Virus record (IMG/VR): IMGVR_UViG_3300021378_000010
Location: 36,570 to 100,569 of that record
Length of the DNA: 64,000 nt
Strand: one strand, 5' to 3'
Source of the DNA: a virus
Shown: positions 24,716 through 33,576 of the stretch, piece after piece
How positions within the stretch are numbered: the first letter of the stretch is position 1
Layout of the letters: the number at the start of each line of letters is the position of its first letter
Translations under genes and position numbers: made by a program
Notes under the pieces: generated by a model
The model's input: only the letters and a program-made list of their open reading frames with translations
The model's database searches: none
Told to the model about the DNA's origin: nothing

Positions 24716-25231
24716 CTATGAATAATTTGATATATTAAGTGATTTGATCTTATTATATAACACGCGATCGTCAATGTCAACAAGAAGTTTGAAGTCTTTC
24801 ATGAGAAATCCAGCAATAATTCTGCCGTCATTAGAATTTCTAATGTTGGAAAACCTGCGCTTACCAAGTGGAGGAGCCTCCCACAACTTAATCGTGGTCT
24901 CGTTTTTCATATCAGACGGATTTTGTACAATAATCCATCGTTCGGCGTTTAGACACTTATCTAATTGGTTTTGCGCTACTCTACCATCTCGAGTTGTGAT
25001 AGGAACAGTGAATGCTGGTTCTACATTGCCCTTTGTAGCATGCGACTTAAAATAATGCCGAATAGTCATGAACTTGACTTCGGTGGTTTTACCATCCACG
25101 AGCATATCCATAGACGCATCAAATGGATCTGTAGCCATTTCTACCACAGACCCAGTTTTTTCAAAATAGTTTTTTACCACATCTTCAGCAAGGTTACCGA
25201 GTGATTGAATTTTTTCTTTAATGTCAAACAT
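24716..25231 (-). CDS. Possible PD-(D/E)XK-type nuclease
   Basis: 171 residues, not firmly recognised. FDASMDMLVDGKTTEVKFMT contains D...E-x-K after a helix, as in endonuclease-fold proteins; the remainder is mixed. It lies between gp42 and the Nmad1-like gene. The nuclease call is a motif-level guess. Confidence 0.45.
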   Translation of the reverse strand: MFDIKEKIQSLGNLAEDVVKNYFEKTGSVVEMATDPFDASMDMLVDGKTTEVKFMTIRHYFKSHATKGNVEPAFTVPITTRDGRVAQNQLDKCLNAERWIIVQNPSDMKNETTIKLWEAPPLGKRRFSNIRNSNDGRIIAGFLMKDFKLLVDIDDRVLYNKIKSLNISNYS

Positions 25232-25662
25232 CAGGCTTCATCCGGAAGATATGAATTCAAAGTGTAAACCGTAACAGTGTCTTGATCTGACACAATAATG
25301 TCATCATCATCTGCAACTGTTGGCCTCTGAATTTCTCGGTTAAAGATGTTATGATCGACTAACTGACCAGGAATTTCACCACGGCAGTATGCAACAAAGA
25401 AAGATGCATAGTTGATAAGATCTTTTGCACTATCTTCAAGACTTTCAAAGTTTGGATCGTATCCATCACTCTGCATAGCTTCCATGACAGATTTCATACG
25501 AAGCATTTTTGCATGCATGATGTCATGAATTGTGATCACACCATTAGGGTAATAGTCTGCTTGTTTGACAGTCGAGTTTGGATTTTGATAGTCACGGCTT
25601 TTTCGTAGTTGCAAGTCCATGCATTCTTGTAGGACTTTGGCTGATTCTGGTTGATTGGTCAT
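25231..25662 (-). CDS. DUF1599 / nucleotide-modification-associated domain 1 (Nmad1-like)
   Basis: 143 residues. Helical pattern RKSRDYQNPNSTVKQADYY, HDIMHAKMLRMKSVMEA, then SLEDSAKDLINYASFFVAYC with a conserved D-x-x-N-Y helix, resembling the family named for its co-occurrence with phage base-modification genes. May bind or hydrolyse modified nucleotides. Context fits: next to gp42. Start ATG 25662 has GAAGAGG upstream. Confidence 0.6.
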   Translation of the reverse strand: MTNQPESAKVLQECMDLQLRKSRDYQNPNSTVKQADYYPNGVITIHDIMHAKMLRMKSVMEAMQSDGYDPNFESLEDSAKDLINYASFFVAYCRGEIPGQLVDHNIFNREIQRPTVADDDDIIVSDQDTVTVYTLNSYLPDEA

Positions 25663-25663
25663 A

Positions 25664-26224
25664 TTATACCTCTTCAAGTTTTTCTAAAAATTCTCGTGCG
25701 TTTGTTTCGATAGCGTACTTCTTATACTCAGAAATTATATACAACAATTCTTCAGATGTCAACCTTTTTCCTTCATCAAGAAGAAGGTGAACTCTGCCAT
25801 TCGAGCCTGCAGAAGCCTCAAGCCATTCAAAAGTATATCCAAATCGTTCTTTAGACTCAGTGTGAATTTTTGTTTCAAGATTTGAAACATTTTCTTCTGC
25901 GCAATACGCGTATCGGATGTAAACTTGAGAACGATCAATACCGTTTTGTCGAATGTAACGACTTACGCCGTGCCCACCAGATGGAATGCGAATGGAATAA
26001 GTACGGTTCAAAATACTTTTTTCAGACTTTCCAGTATATCCAATTTTTTGATGAACTAAATTATCACCGATGTCTTCAATGTCGTCAGCAAAAGCAACTT
26101 GGTATATACCATGTAAGCCATATTGCTCATTCATTTCATCATACAAAGGGTTCTTCTCTGTTGGAATCTTCGAGACTTGAAACCAATCTGTTAGGTGAGT
26201 TACTTGTATTCCTTTGGTTTTCAT
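25664..26224 (-). CDS. GIY-YIG-like domain protein
   Basis: 186 residues. HGIYQVAFADDIEDI and then HQKIGYTGKSEKSILNRTY suggest the GIY...YIG (here IGYTG) core, with Arg in NRTYSIR and Glu in VSNLETKIH as further catalytic candidates. Such phage proteins may be homing-type or host-DNA-degrading nucleases. Moderate confidence. Confidence 0.55.
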   Translation of the reverse strand: MKTKGIQVTHLTDWFQVSKIPTEKNPLYDEMNEQYGLHGIYQVAFADDIEDIGDNLVHQKIGYTGKSEKSILNRTYSIRIPSGGHGVSRYIRQNGIDRSQVYIRYAYCAEENVSNLETKIHTESKERFGYTFEWLEASAGSNGRVHLLLDEGKRLTSEELLYIISEYKKYAIETNAREFLEKLEEV

Positions 26225-26233
26225 GAAATTTCC

Positions 26234-26518
26234 TTAACGATTGTAAACATAGACGTCAGCAGTAGTAGCATCAGCAAGGCGAATAGCTTGGTGATTATAG
26301 TAAGTACCTGTTCCACCATTTGCACGGCAACGATACTTTACAGCAGCAGGGTTGCCTTTACCAAGCCGGCCTTGCAGCTTTACATATTGAGTAGTGCTAA
26401 ATGCAGAGTTGCCGAGCTTGACGACAGTGCGAAGACCGTCAACGGAAGCTTGATCTTCGGGGTGAACTTTTCCGTCAATCATACGAATTGTAAAACGATA
26501 AGCAGAAGTGCGAGTCAT
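26234..26518 (-). CDS. Hypothetical 94-residue basic protein
   Basis: Not recognised. Starts at ATG 26518 (MTRTSAYRFTIRM) with AAGGAACTACATC upstream. Basic and beta-rich (YVKLQGRLGKGNPAAVKYRC). Own promoter at 26552-26578. Confidence 0.7.
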   Translation of the reverse strand: MTRTSAYRFTIRMIDGKVHPEDQASVDGLRTVVKLGNSAFSTTQYVKLQGRLGKGNPAAVKYRCRANGGTGTYYNHQAIRLADATTADVYVYNR

Positions 26519-26551
26519 GATGTAGTTCCTTTTCATTTCTTATAATAAGAT

Positions 26552-26578
26552 ATTATATTGATTCGGAACAAATGTCAA
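26552..26578 (-). promoter_or_regulatory. GAATCA-type promoter (minus strand)
   Basis: TTGACA, 15-base spacer ending CCGAATCAA, TATAAT. The only clear minus-strand copy of the promoter family that dominates 36-60 kb. Confidence 0.7.
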
Positions 26579-26820
26579 CAGCTATTTTTAGATTTGTTTA
26601 TGATACTAGCTTGTCTCGCAGCCCATGCAGCTTCGAAGCCAACTTCATGTACGATAGCTTCGTGGTTGCCCCAAATTCTTTTGAAGTAGCCTTCGTATGT
26701 CTTCATGACATCAGCTTCACTCCAGCTTTCAGGTATCAGTTGACCCTTTACTATCCAATAGTAACGGTTTGCTTCTTTACGTTGAAATCTTGTCATATAG
26801 TTCTCAGTTCTTTTTGCCAT
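26575..26820 (-). CDS. Hypothetical 81-residue protein
   Basis: Not recognised; Trp/Tyr-rich (YYWIVKGQLIPESWSEADVM). A minus-strand TATAAATA (26839-26832) is only 12 bases upstream of ATG 26820, so translation might instead start at the internal ATG near 26796. Its 3' end touches the promoter at 26552-26578. Confidence 0.6.
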   Translation of the reverse strand: MAKRTENYMTRFQRKEANRYYWIVKGQLIPESWSEADVMKTYEGYFKRIWGNHEAIVHEVGFEAAWAARQASIINKSKNSC

Positions 26821-26831
26821 TTTTATAATAG

Positions 26832-26839
26832 TATTTATA
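26832..26839 (-). promoter_or_regulatory. Minus-strand late box TATAAATA
   Basis: Exact match, directly downstream of the strong terminator 26854-26888 and upstream of the 81-residue ORF. Confidence 0.5.
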
Positions 26840-26853
26840 GACGAAAAGAAAAA

Positions 26854-26888
26854 ATGTTACCGCTAACTGGCAATGATAGCGGTAACAT
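26854..26888 (-). terminator. Strong hairpin terminator
   Basis: 12-bp perfect stem: ATGTTACCGCTA (26854-26865) with TAGCGGTAACAT (26877-26888), followed on the minus strand by TTTTTTC. Ends the polymerase-to-MazG transcript. Confidence 0.85.
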
Positions 26889-26899
26889 GAAATATTTTG

Positions 26900-27370
26900 T
26901 TACTTAAAAATTTCTGGAAGTGATCCATGATTGCCATCGTGGCTTGGAGCTTTCCAATCTTCTGGTTTGATTAGATCTGGTAGTCCAAATGGGTTGGGAC
27001 GGCCCGGTTTTACGCCAGGAGTTTTGATTGAGTTTGCTTTATAAACTTGATCCCAAGCTACTTTGGTATCTACGCCAAATACATCAAGAGTGCCAATAGC
27101 GAAAACACATAGATCAATAAGACCATCTACAACTTCTTCAGAATCAACTTTGTCTACGTCACCGATAAAAGCAAAATTTCCTTCATCATTAATTGCAAGT
27201 TCAAGGTCAGATGCTTGTGCAGTTTCGATCAATTCTTCTAAACACATATTCAAACGAAAAGTAAGATACTTTTTCATAAGATCCTTATCGTGTTTGTTTT
27301 TTTCAAACCAGTCGTGCACTCCAAACTTATTGTGCATCATATACATATCATTGATCATATCAGCTGACAT
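26900..27370 (-). CDS. MazG-like nucleotide pyrophosphohydrolase
   Basis: 156 residues from ATG 27370 (AAGGA upstream). Helical pattern RLNMCLEELIETAQA with the E-E-x-x-E metal motif, then EEVVDGLIDLCVFAIGTLDV with the E...D motif, and KANSIKTPGVKPGRPN. All-alpha NTP pyrophosphatase fold. In a hydroxymethylcytosine phage this could do the job of T4 gp56 (destroying dCTP), but substrate is unknown. Confidence 0.75.
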   Translation of the reverse strand: MSADMINDMYMMHNKFGVHDWFEKNKHDKDLMKKYLTFRLNMCLEELIETAQASDLELAINDEGNFAFIGDVDKVDSEEVVDGLIDLCVFAIGTLDVFGVDTKVAWDQVYKANSIKTPGVKPGRPNPFGLPDLIKPEDWKAPSHDGNHGSLPEIFK

Positions 27371-27551
27371 TTTGTAATCCTTCCATTTCGCTTTCAATAG
27401 CTATGATCTCATCCTTAATAGAAAGCTTTAGTCGTTTGTGATTTTTAACAATTTCTTCAGGCGCCTTTTCAGCTTCAAGTGCTTCAATGATGTCATGTTG
27501 CTTTTTATGCTGTGTTTTTAAGAATTTTAAACGGGTTTCTAGTTTTTTCAT
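27360..27551 (-). CDS. Small coiled-coil protein, DUF465 (YdcH)-like
   Basis: 63 residues from ATG 27551 with AAGGAGAAGCAA. Pattern LKFLKTQHKKQHDIIEALEA and KRLKLSIKDEIIAIESE fits short DUF465-type helical hairpins. Located just after DNA polymerase. Function unknown. Confidence 0.7.
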   Translation of the reverse strand: MKKLETRLKFLKTQHKKQHDIIEALEAEKAPEEIVKNHKRLKLSIKDEIIAIESEMEGLQNVS

Positions 27552-27561
27552 TTGCTTCTCC

Positions 27562-30099
27562 TTATGCAAAAAAGTCTTCAATGGTATTAACACGTTCTGC
27601 AGACCAACCAATAGCCTGAAGAATATTTTCGATAGGTGATAGGAACACCTTTTCAAACTGCTTATCGTAGTCTATATATTTCTCAAGAGCAAATTCTTTT
27701 GGTAATGCACCCGGAAATGAAATCATGTTTTCTCGAATTGGGTTTGGGCTTTTGAGATACACAAATTTTACTTTGTCTCCAGACTGAATTTGTTCATATT
27801 TTTTATCAAGTTTGTTAGCTTTCAAAAATTCATTATACAAAATGCAACCGCGTACGTGCATCGGGCAACCCTTTTTATATCCACCCTTAGGATCTTGATA
27901 CTTTTTGATATTGTCAGTACCAGATGTCTTTGCTATAGCTTCTACTGGAAGACTGCGAAACTCCGTACGAAACTTTTCAATAAACTCTTGCGTTTCAATT
28001 TCACCATTGTTCATAATGACTTCAAAGACTGCTTTGAGTTTGTTTCGGCATACTTCAGGCGTGGATGAGCGAACAGACTCGAGACCAGTAACAGAAATCT
28101 TTGGCTTTTCATAATGAACGCCTTCAGAATTTAGTGTGTTCATGATGTAACGCTTTTTCGCAATAAACACAGATTTATCTGTAATCTTTTCGCGTTTCAT
28201 CGACATTGCGTTACGATATGCGCCCATTTTACTCGCAAGTTCTTTGTAACCTTTTTCGATTACCTGTTCAATTTTAGTACCGCAAATCTTGTCGAGAAAC
28301 TCTTCACCGCTTTTACGATCGATATCAACAGTTCCAAAAACACTTTTAATCATGGGACCAAAGTCAACATAGATAGAGTCTGTATCAATGTAGATGATGT
28401 AATCAACATTTTCAGTTTTGAGCACTTTGTTAAGATATTCATTCACGGTCTTTTCAGCATATCGAATGGATAGTTGACCTGAAGTGGTAATAGCCTCAGC
28501 CATTTCTGCAATATAGTAAAGGAAGTAAATATTAGCAGTTGCACCATACAAACTGTTCATGGCAATCTTAATAGCCATCTGTGAGTTGTGAAGTTGGTTT
28601 GCTTCTTTTTTATGTTCTGCTTTCTTGACGCGGTCGGTTTCGTTCTCAAGAAGCTGTTCTACACGAAGCATCTCCTGTTTGATTTTTTTCCGGTTATTAT
28701 AGTACTCATCAATGATCTCAGGAATGATTCCAAGCTTTTCTTTTGTAAACTGCACACCATTTGCGCATACAGAAGACTCAGTAACTTCACTTTGAAACTC
28801 TCCATTCAAAACCATATCTTGAGTAACATAAACTCGTTCGTCTTTTTCGTAAGTTTCTGGTGACATATTATACTGAAGCATCAAGTGAGGATACAGCGAG
28901 TTCAAATCGAAGGATACTACCCAAGGATGCATTCCAACTTTTGGATCTTTTACATAACCACCAACTAGTTCATTGCCGCGTTCACCAGGACCTCTTTTAA
29001 GAAATGGTACGATCTTTTTATCCATCAGCTTGCGATAGATAGTAGATTCCCAAATAGCAACAGTACCAAACGCGTCATTTAAGTTTACACCACCGCCATA
29101 TGCAACAGTCATAACCAAAGCTAAAAGACCAGTTTCATTTTCCATACGTTCAACAAGACGAGTATCTTGCAAGTTGTAATCAAGATAGAGTTGCGGGTTC
29201 TTTTCGTAAAGTTCTGTCAGTCCTCCATACTCAGAATAGTCAAGTTTCTTTTCACCAAGGACTACGTGAGCAATATGATCGAGCTTATAAGATTCTTGCG
29301 GACCATATTTGTAACCAAACTTCTTGAACGCGTCCATGTAGTCAATAACTGATATACCAGAAATAGCATATGTCGATTGCGTCTTACCAAAAATTTCATT
29401 CGTGATTTTACGAATATTATTCCATGGAGAGAGTTTTTTGATATAAGCTTCGCCAAAAATATTTTGAATGCGTGTAATAACATATTGAATATCGAAGTAC
29501 TGAACGTTCCAACCAGTAACAATATCAGGAAAATCGTTAGTCCAGATTTGAACAAATCGCCGCAGAAGTTCAGCTTCAGTGTCAAACTTCATGAAAGTGA
29601 TATTTTCTGGATCAATACCAGTAACAGTTTTGTACTTATCATAATCTTTACGACCAAGAAGATGATACGTATCGGTTTTTGAAGACTTGTAAGATATGGA
29701 TGTAATTTCTTTATCAGCAAGTTCGATATTAGCGTAACCGTTGCTGATGTCAACCTCAATATCAAAAGATACGATATTGATGAGGCTCGGATCAAATTTA
29801 ATGTGGCCTGGATAATTTTCCTGGATATATTGAGTGACGTAGTTATTTGTACCGCATACGGCAAAGTTACCAACGTCTTTATACTGATCAACAAACTCTT
29901 TAGCTTCAGACATAGATCCAAAGTTGACTGGTGCTACCGGTTTTTCGTCGATCAGAGTTTTGTATTCTGTTTGCTCTCGAGTTGGCACGAAAAGTGTTGG
30001 AGCAAAATGTACGTTGTCAAAGAACTTTTTTCCATTGCGATAGCCGATACACAACAAACTGTTGCCTCGACGCTCGATAGACGTATAAAAGTCTTTCAT
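27562..30099 (-). CDS. gp43: DNA polymerase gp43 (family B)
   Basis: 845 residues (T4: 898). Exo I NIVSFDIEVDISNG, Exo II region VTGWNVQYFDIQYV, Exo III DYNLQDTRLVERM; Pol A VVSFDLNSLYPHLMLQYN, Pol B IAMNSLYGATAN, Pol C YIIYIDTDSIYVDFG, and KKRYIMNT. The C-terminus NTIEDFFA is a clamp-binding-type tail. Promoter TTGACA-17-TATAGT at 30128-30156 with a palindrome in its spacer. Confidence 0.98.
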   Translation of the reverse strand: MKDFYTSIERRGNSLLCIGYRNGKKFFDNVHFAPTLFVPTREQTEYKTLIDEKPVAPVNFGSMSEAKEFVDQYKDVGNFAVCGTNNYVTQYIQENYPGHIKFDPSLINIVSFDIEVDISNGYANIELADKEITSISYKSSKTDTYHLLGRKDYDKYKTVTGIDPENITFMKFDTEAELLRRFVQIWTNDFPDIVTGWNVQYFDIQYVITRIQNIFGEAYIKKLSPWNNIRKITNEIFGKTQSTYAISGISVIDYMDAFKKFGYKYGPQESYKLDHIAHVVLGEKKLDYSEYGGLTELYEKNPQLYLDYNLQDTRLVERMENETGLLALVMTVAYGGGVNLNDAFGTVAIWESTIYRKLMDKKIVPFLKRGPGERGNELVGGYVKDPKVGMHPWVVSFDLNSLYPHLMLQYNMSPETYEKDERVYVTQDMVLNGEFQSEVTESSVCANGVQFTKEKLGIIPEIIDEYYNNRKKIKQEMLRVEQLLENETDRVKKAEHKKEANQLHNSQMAIKIAMNSLYGATANIYFLYYIAEMAEAITTSGQLSIRYAEKTVNEYLNKVLKTENVDYIIYIDTDSIYVDFGPMIKSVFGTVDIDRKSGEEFLDKICGTKIEQVIEKGYKELASKMGAYRNAMSMKREKITDKSVFIAKKRYIMNTLNSEGVHYEKPKISVTGLESVRSSTPEVCRNKLKAVFEVIMNNGEIETQEFIEKFRTEFRSLPVEAIAKTSGTDNIKKYQDPKGGYKKGCPMHVRGCILYNEFLKANKLDKKYEQIQSGDKVKFVYLKSPNPIRENMISFPGALPKEFALEKYIDYDKQFEKVFLSPIENILQAIGWSAERVNTIEDFFA

Positions 30100-30127
30100 A
30101 GCAATCCTTTCATAATGTGATAATAGT

Positions 30128-30156
30128 ACTATATCCTACAAAGTAGGATTTGTCAA
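30128..30156 (-). promoter_or_regulatory. gp43 promoter with palindromic spacer
   Basis: Minus-strand TTGACA (30156-30151), 17-base spacer, TATAGT (30133-30128). The spacer is ATCCTA-n5-TAGGAT, a perfect 6-bp inverted repeat that could be an operator. Confidence 0.65.
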
Positions 30157-30158
30157 CA

Positions 30159-31871
30159 TCAAGATGCAATCTGGCTGAAGTTTTTAACTTTTTCAAATCG
30201 GACGTGCGAGTCGAACTTTTCACCAAATGTGTCACCTCGATGTGAGATGATGAAGATGTTGTCATTGTTGTTGAGGCTGTGCAGCGTTTCGATCAAATTT
30301 TCGATGCCGATACCGTCAAGAGCACCATCGAGTGTTTCATCAAGCAGAAGCAAGTTGGTCGAAACTGAATTGCGAAGTTTTGCAACCGCTCTCCATGAAA
30401 GCATGATCGAAAGCGTGATACGAAGTTTTTCACCTTCTGAGAATGAAGCATAAGAAAAACTGTCACGAAAACGAGACTTGATTACCTCATTGAAGCTTTC
30501 GTCAAGATGAAAGTCAACGAAAAGATCAAACGCAGAAAGGTACTTATTGATGAGTTTGTTCATGACTGGAATATACTGACGAATAATACGCGTTTTGATA
30601 CCGCCGTCTTTTAGCATGGTTGATACTACACTCATTATATCTCGAGCATCTAAAAGTTTTTTGTGTTCTGTTTGATGCTCTTTGAGATCTTCTTTAAACA
30701 TTTCCAGTTTACTCATATCTATTTCTTCGACTTCTTTTTCAGCAGCTGCCAATTCATTTTTGTGAGATATTAGTGAATTTTTTGATACTCGCATTGTTGC
30801 TCTGTAATCGCCAATCATCAAATTAGCACTCGCGATTTGATCTTCAATAGCAGAAATGGATTCAATACGATCGTTGTATTCTTTCATTTTCAAAGATAAT
30901 TCCGATAATCCATTTTCGAGTTCTAATACTTTTTCATCTTTTGAAGTAATAATAAGCGCTTTGAAGTCATGATCAATACCTTGTTTACAAGTAGGACAAT
31001 CGTCGTGGTCTTTGTAAAAGGTCAAGTCTTTTTTATGGTTCTTCAAAGCCGTCTCGAGGTCACGCTGCAAAGATTTAGCTTTTTCAATTTTAGCCTTGAC
31101 AGAATTCTTATCATCAATATCTGATAATAGTACTGCAATAATATCTTGTATCGTTTCAATTTTTGACTTGAGTTCTTCAATATTATTGATATGTTCATTC
31201 ATCTTTTCGCGTATTCTATTTACTTCTGTCTCACGAAGCTTTCTTATTGAATCGCTGTGTTCTTTCGCAGACTCAATTTTTGATTCTAGAATATCTATTT
31301 TATAACTGTTATCAGTGATACTTTCCTTGTTTCGAGAAATTCGATCTTTCAAAAGAATGTTCATAGTGCTGAACACTTGAATATCAAGAAGATCTTCAAT
31401 GATCTCTCTTCTTGCGCCAGCAGATAATTCCATAAACGGAACATACGTAGCACTACCAAGAACTACAATCTGATTGAATGATTTGTGGTTGATACCAAGT
31501 ATTTCTTGCTCAAGATACGATTGATAATCGCGTGTAGCAGAATCTTGATCTACAAGCGTATCATTTTTATAGACTTCAAATATTCCTGGACGAATACCTC
31601 TTCGCACAAGAAATTCATTTCCGCCAACACTAAACTCAATTTCTACCAATAAATCTTTCTGATTGATTGAGTTGAGTAGCTGTGGTTTATTGATTTTACG
31701 AAAAGGCTTACCATATAAGCCAAACACAATAGCATCAAGAAGTGTGGATTTACCACTACCGTTTGATCCGCTAATAAGTGTTGTTGTGTGTCTGTCGAGA
31801 TCTATCTCGGTGAAAACATTTCCCGAGGACAGTAAGTTCTTATAACGAACTCTTTTGAAATTTATTCTCAT
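30159..31871 (-). CDS. gp46: gp46 recombination nuclease subunit (Rad50/SbcC-like)
   Basis: 570 residues (T4: 560). Walker A LISGSNGSGKSTLLDAIVFG, a long coiled coil with the zinc-hook CPTCKQG near residue 296, signature SYASFSEGEKLRITLS and Walker B LLLLDETLDGALD. With gp47 it resects ends for recombination-dependent replication and degrades host DNA. Overlaps gp47. Confidence 0.96.
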   Translation of the reverse strand: MRINFKRVRYKNLLSSGNVFTEIDLDRHTTTLISGSNGSGKSTLLDAIVFGLYGKPFRKINKPQLLNSINQKDLLVEIEFSVGGNEFLVRRGIRPGIFEVYKNDTLVDQDSATRDYQSYLEQEILGINHKSFNQIVVLGSATYVPFMELSAGARREIIEDLLDIQVFSTMNILLKDRISRNKESITDNSYKIDILESKIESAKEHSDSIRKLRETEVNRIREKMNEHINNIEELKSKIETIQDIIAVLLSDIDDKNSVKAKIEKAKSLQRDLETALKNHKKDLTFYKDHDDCPTCKQGIDHDFKALIITSKDEKVLELENGLSELSLKMKEYNDRIESISAIEDQIASANLMIGDYRATMRVSKNSLISHKNELAAAEKEVEEIDMSKLEMFKEDLKEHQTEHKKLLDARDIMSVVSTMLKDGGIKTRIIRQYIPVMNKLINKYLSAFDLFVDFHLDESFNEVIKSRFRDSFSYASFSEGEKLRITLSIMLSWRAVAKLRNSVSTNLLLLDETLDGALDGIGIENLIETLHSLNNNDNIFIISHRGDTFGEKFDSHVRFEKVKNFSQIAS

Positions 31872-32932
31872 GCAACGCTCAATGCCTCTGTATAAAGCTC
31901 ATCAATTAATTTTTTGATTTGACTTTTTTCAATTTTGGTTTCAATTGTTTCAATATAATTGTGCAAAATATCTTTAGTATCTTGCGTTTCGTCAAGTATT
32001 TCTGCTACTCCAGATGCTTCAAGGTTGAGACTATCTTCAATAGATTTTACATCGGCAGCGCCAGCATCTGTCAGTTTATTCATGAATAAATCGTGAATAT
32101 AAGCATTTGTTCTATTTTTGATAATGAGCTTGATATAAGTATCCTTAAGCATAGAAGTATCAAGAGCTGCAATATCTTCGATTGTCATGTCTTCGTCATC
32201 GTATTCAATCTTGAGAAATACTCTATATGGGTTTTCAATCCATTCTATATTTCGGTTTTCAGTATCAAAAACGTGAAAGCCTCTTTTGCCATCGTAGTCA
32301 GACCAAGTCATTTCATATTGAGCACCGAGGTACTTGATATTTCCATATTCTGACGGGTGATGAAAATGGCCCGAATAAACCGCTTCAAAACCAGAAAAGA
32401 TGTTCTTATCAATACCGTGATCACATAGAGATCCACGAAGCATCTCAAAGCCTTTGATTTCAAAGTGACCCATCAAAATAGGTGCTTCAGTTTCAGATAT
32501 TGCTTTAAAACAAGTATCTGCGTTATCCTTAGTAATCCACGGTACAATCATAATACGAGTTGATCCAAATGTCAACTCTGCAGGCTCTTGTTCGTAAAAA
32601 TGAAAATTGCCGTACTCTTTCAAAAGTAACGACATAGAATTTACTTCATTGGTATTCGTATAATACACACTATGATTGCCAACTACAGCATGATATTCGA
32701 TATTTCGCTTTGCGAGCTGATCAAAGAAAAATTCTTTTGCTCTTTTGAGAGTTACGTAGTTGATATACTTTCTGCGATCAAATGTATCTCCAAGATCAAG
32801 TACGACTTTGATGCCGTGTTCGTCAAGGTATGGAAAGAAAATATTTTCAAAAAATCTTTGTTGGTGATCTAAAAAGACTCGAGAATCTCCACGAACGCCG
32901 AAATGAGTATCATTTACAATTGCTAACTTCAA
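31868..32932 (-). CDS. gp47: gp47 recombination nuclease subunit (Mre11/SbcD-like)
   Basis: 354 residues (T4: 339). Metallophosphoesterase motifs KLAIVNDTHFGVRGD, LDLGDTFDRRKY, HAVVGNHSVYY, ILMGHFEIKG and YSGHFHHPSEYG. Partner of gp46. Abuts gp55 upstream and overlaps gp46 downstream. Confidence 0.96.
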   Translation of the reverse strand: MKLAIVNDTHFGVRGDSRVFLDHQQRFFENIFFPYLDEHGIKVVLDLGDTFDRRKYINYVTLKRAKEFFFDQLAKRNIEYHAVVGNHSVYYTNTNEVNSMSLLLKEYGNFHFYEQEPAELTFGSTRIMIVPWITKDNADTCFKAISETEAPILMGHFEIKGFEMLRGSLCDHGIDKNIFSGFEAVYSGHFHHPSEYGNIKYLGAQYEMTWSDYDGKRGFHVFDTENRNIEWIENPYRVFLKIEYDDEDMTIEDIAALDTSMLKDTYIKLIIKNRTNAYIHDLFMNKLTDAGAADVKSIEDSLNLEASGVAEILDETQDTKDILHNYIETIETKIEKSQIKKLIDELYTEALSVA

Positions 32933-33448
32933 TTACTCGGTCTCCTTTTTTTCTTCTTTTTTACCACCGCTTAGTTTTTCTTCGTAGTCTTCGATAAATT
33001 TATTGATGTAGTCTGCGCCCGTGTTAAGATTGAGCTGAACATCGTTAGAATCATATGTTCCACCCATAGAAATCATACTTTGCGAAGACTTAAAACGAAT
33101 ATACATTTGCTTTTTTTCTTTTGCAATACGGCGAAGAAATGCGTACCAAATAATCTGAGTAAAATATGCAAACGGATTTTGAGACTTTTCTGGATTGAAG
33201 TTGTGCATATATTGCAAACAATTTTCAATACCGTCTGAGATCATGTCGTCCTTGTAGGTATATCCAGAAAAGTTTGGCTTTGTAGCTAGACGTGTTGCAA
33301 TCTGATATATGCATTTGCCTATATAGTCTGGTACTCTTGGTTTTTCATCACCAGAGTCTTCTGCTTCTGTACAGTCTTTTTGGTATTGAATCAAAGCTTC
33401 CAGAAGATCTGGGTTGTTGACGTAATTTCTTTTTGCTCTTCTTGCCAT
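32933..33448 (-). CDS. gp55: Late sigma factor gp55
   Basis: 171 residues (T4: 185). KRNYVNNPDLLEALIQYQKD at the start and FSGYTYKDDMISDGIENCLQ then NPFAYFTQIIWYAFLRRI (sigma region 2-like) match gp55. It directs RNA polymerase to TATAAATA promoters. The T4 gp55 clamp-binding C-terminus is not evident: this one ends in a charged KKEEKKETE. gp33 was not found in the window. Confidence 0.93.
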   Translation of the reverse strand: MARRAKRNYVNNPDLLEALIQYQKDCTEAEDSGDEKPRVPDYIGKCIYQIATRLATKPNFSGYTYKDDMISDGIENCLQYMHNFNPEKSQNPFAYFTQIIWYAFLRRIAKEKKQMYIRFKSSQSMISMGGTYDSNDVQLNLNTGADYINKFIEDYEEKLSGGKKEEKKETE

Positions 33449-33479
33449 ACAAATATCCTTTTTATTCTAATATAGATTT

Positions 33480-33508
33480 ATAGTATCATATACATCAGAA
33501 TTTGTCAA
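33480..33508 (-). promoter_or_regulatory. Promoter of the gp55-gp47-gp46 operon
   Basis: Minus-strand TTGACA (33508-33503), 17-base spacer, TACTAT (33485-33480). Divergent from the plus-strand promoter 33542-33569, with which it shares TTGACAAATTCTGA. Confidence 0.6.
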
Positions 33509-33541
33509 CAAACTTTTTTTCGTTCTGATCAAACTTTTTAG

Positions 33542-33569
33542 TTGACAAATTCTGAGGATGTGTTATAAT
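33542..33569 (+). promoter_or_regulatory. Consensus promoter facing the uvsW 3' end
   Basis: TTGACA (33542-33547), 16-base spacer, TATAAT (33564-33569): perfect hexamers. No ORF follows on this strand before uvsW, so it would make a short or antisense RNA. Confidence 0.65.
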
Positions 33570-33576
33570 AGATTTA

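Noticed and set aside
29262-29921. Several 60-110 codon ORFs inside the DNA polymerase gene on both strands
   Set aside because: Shadows of a motif-complete polymerase frame.
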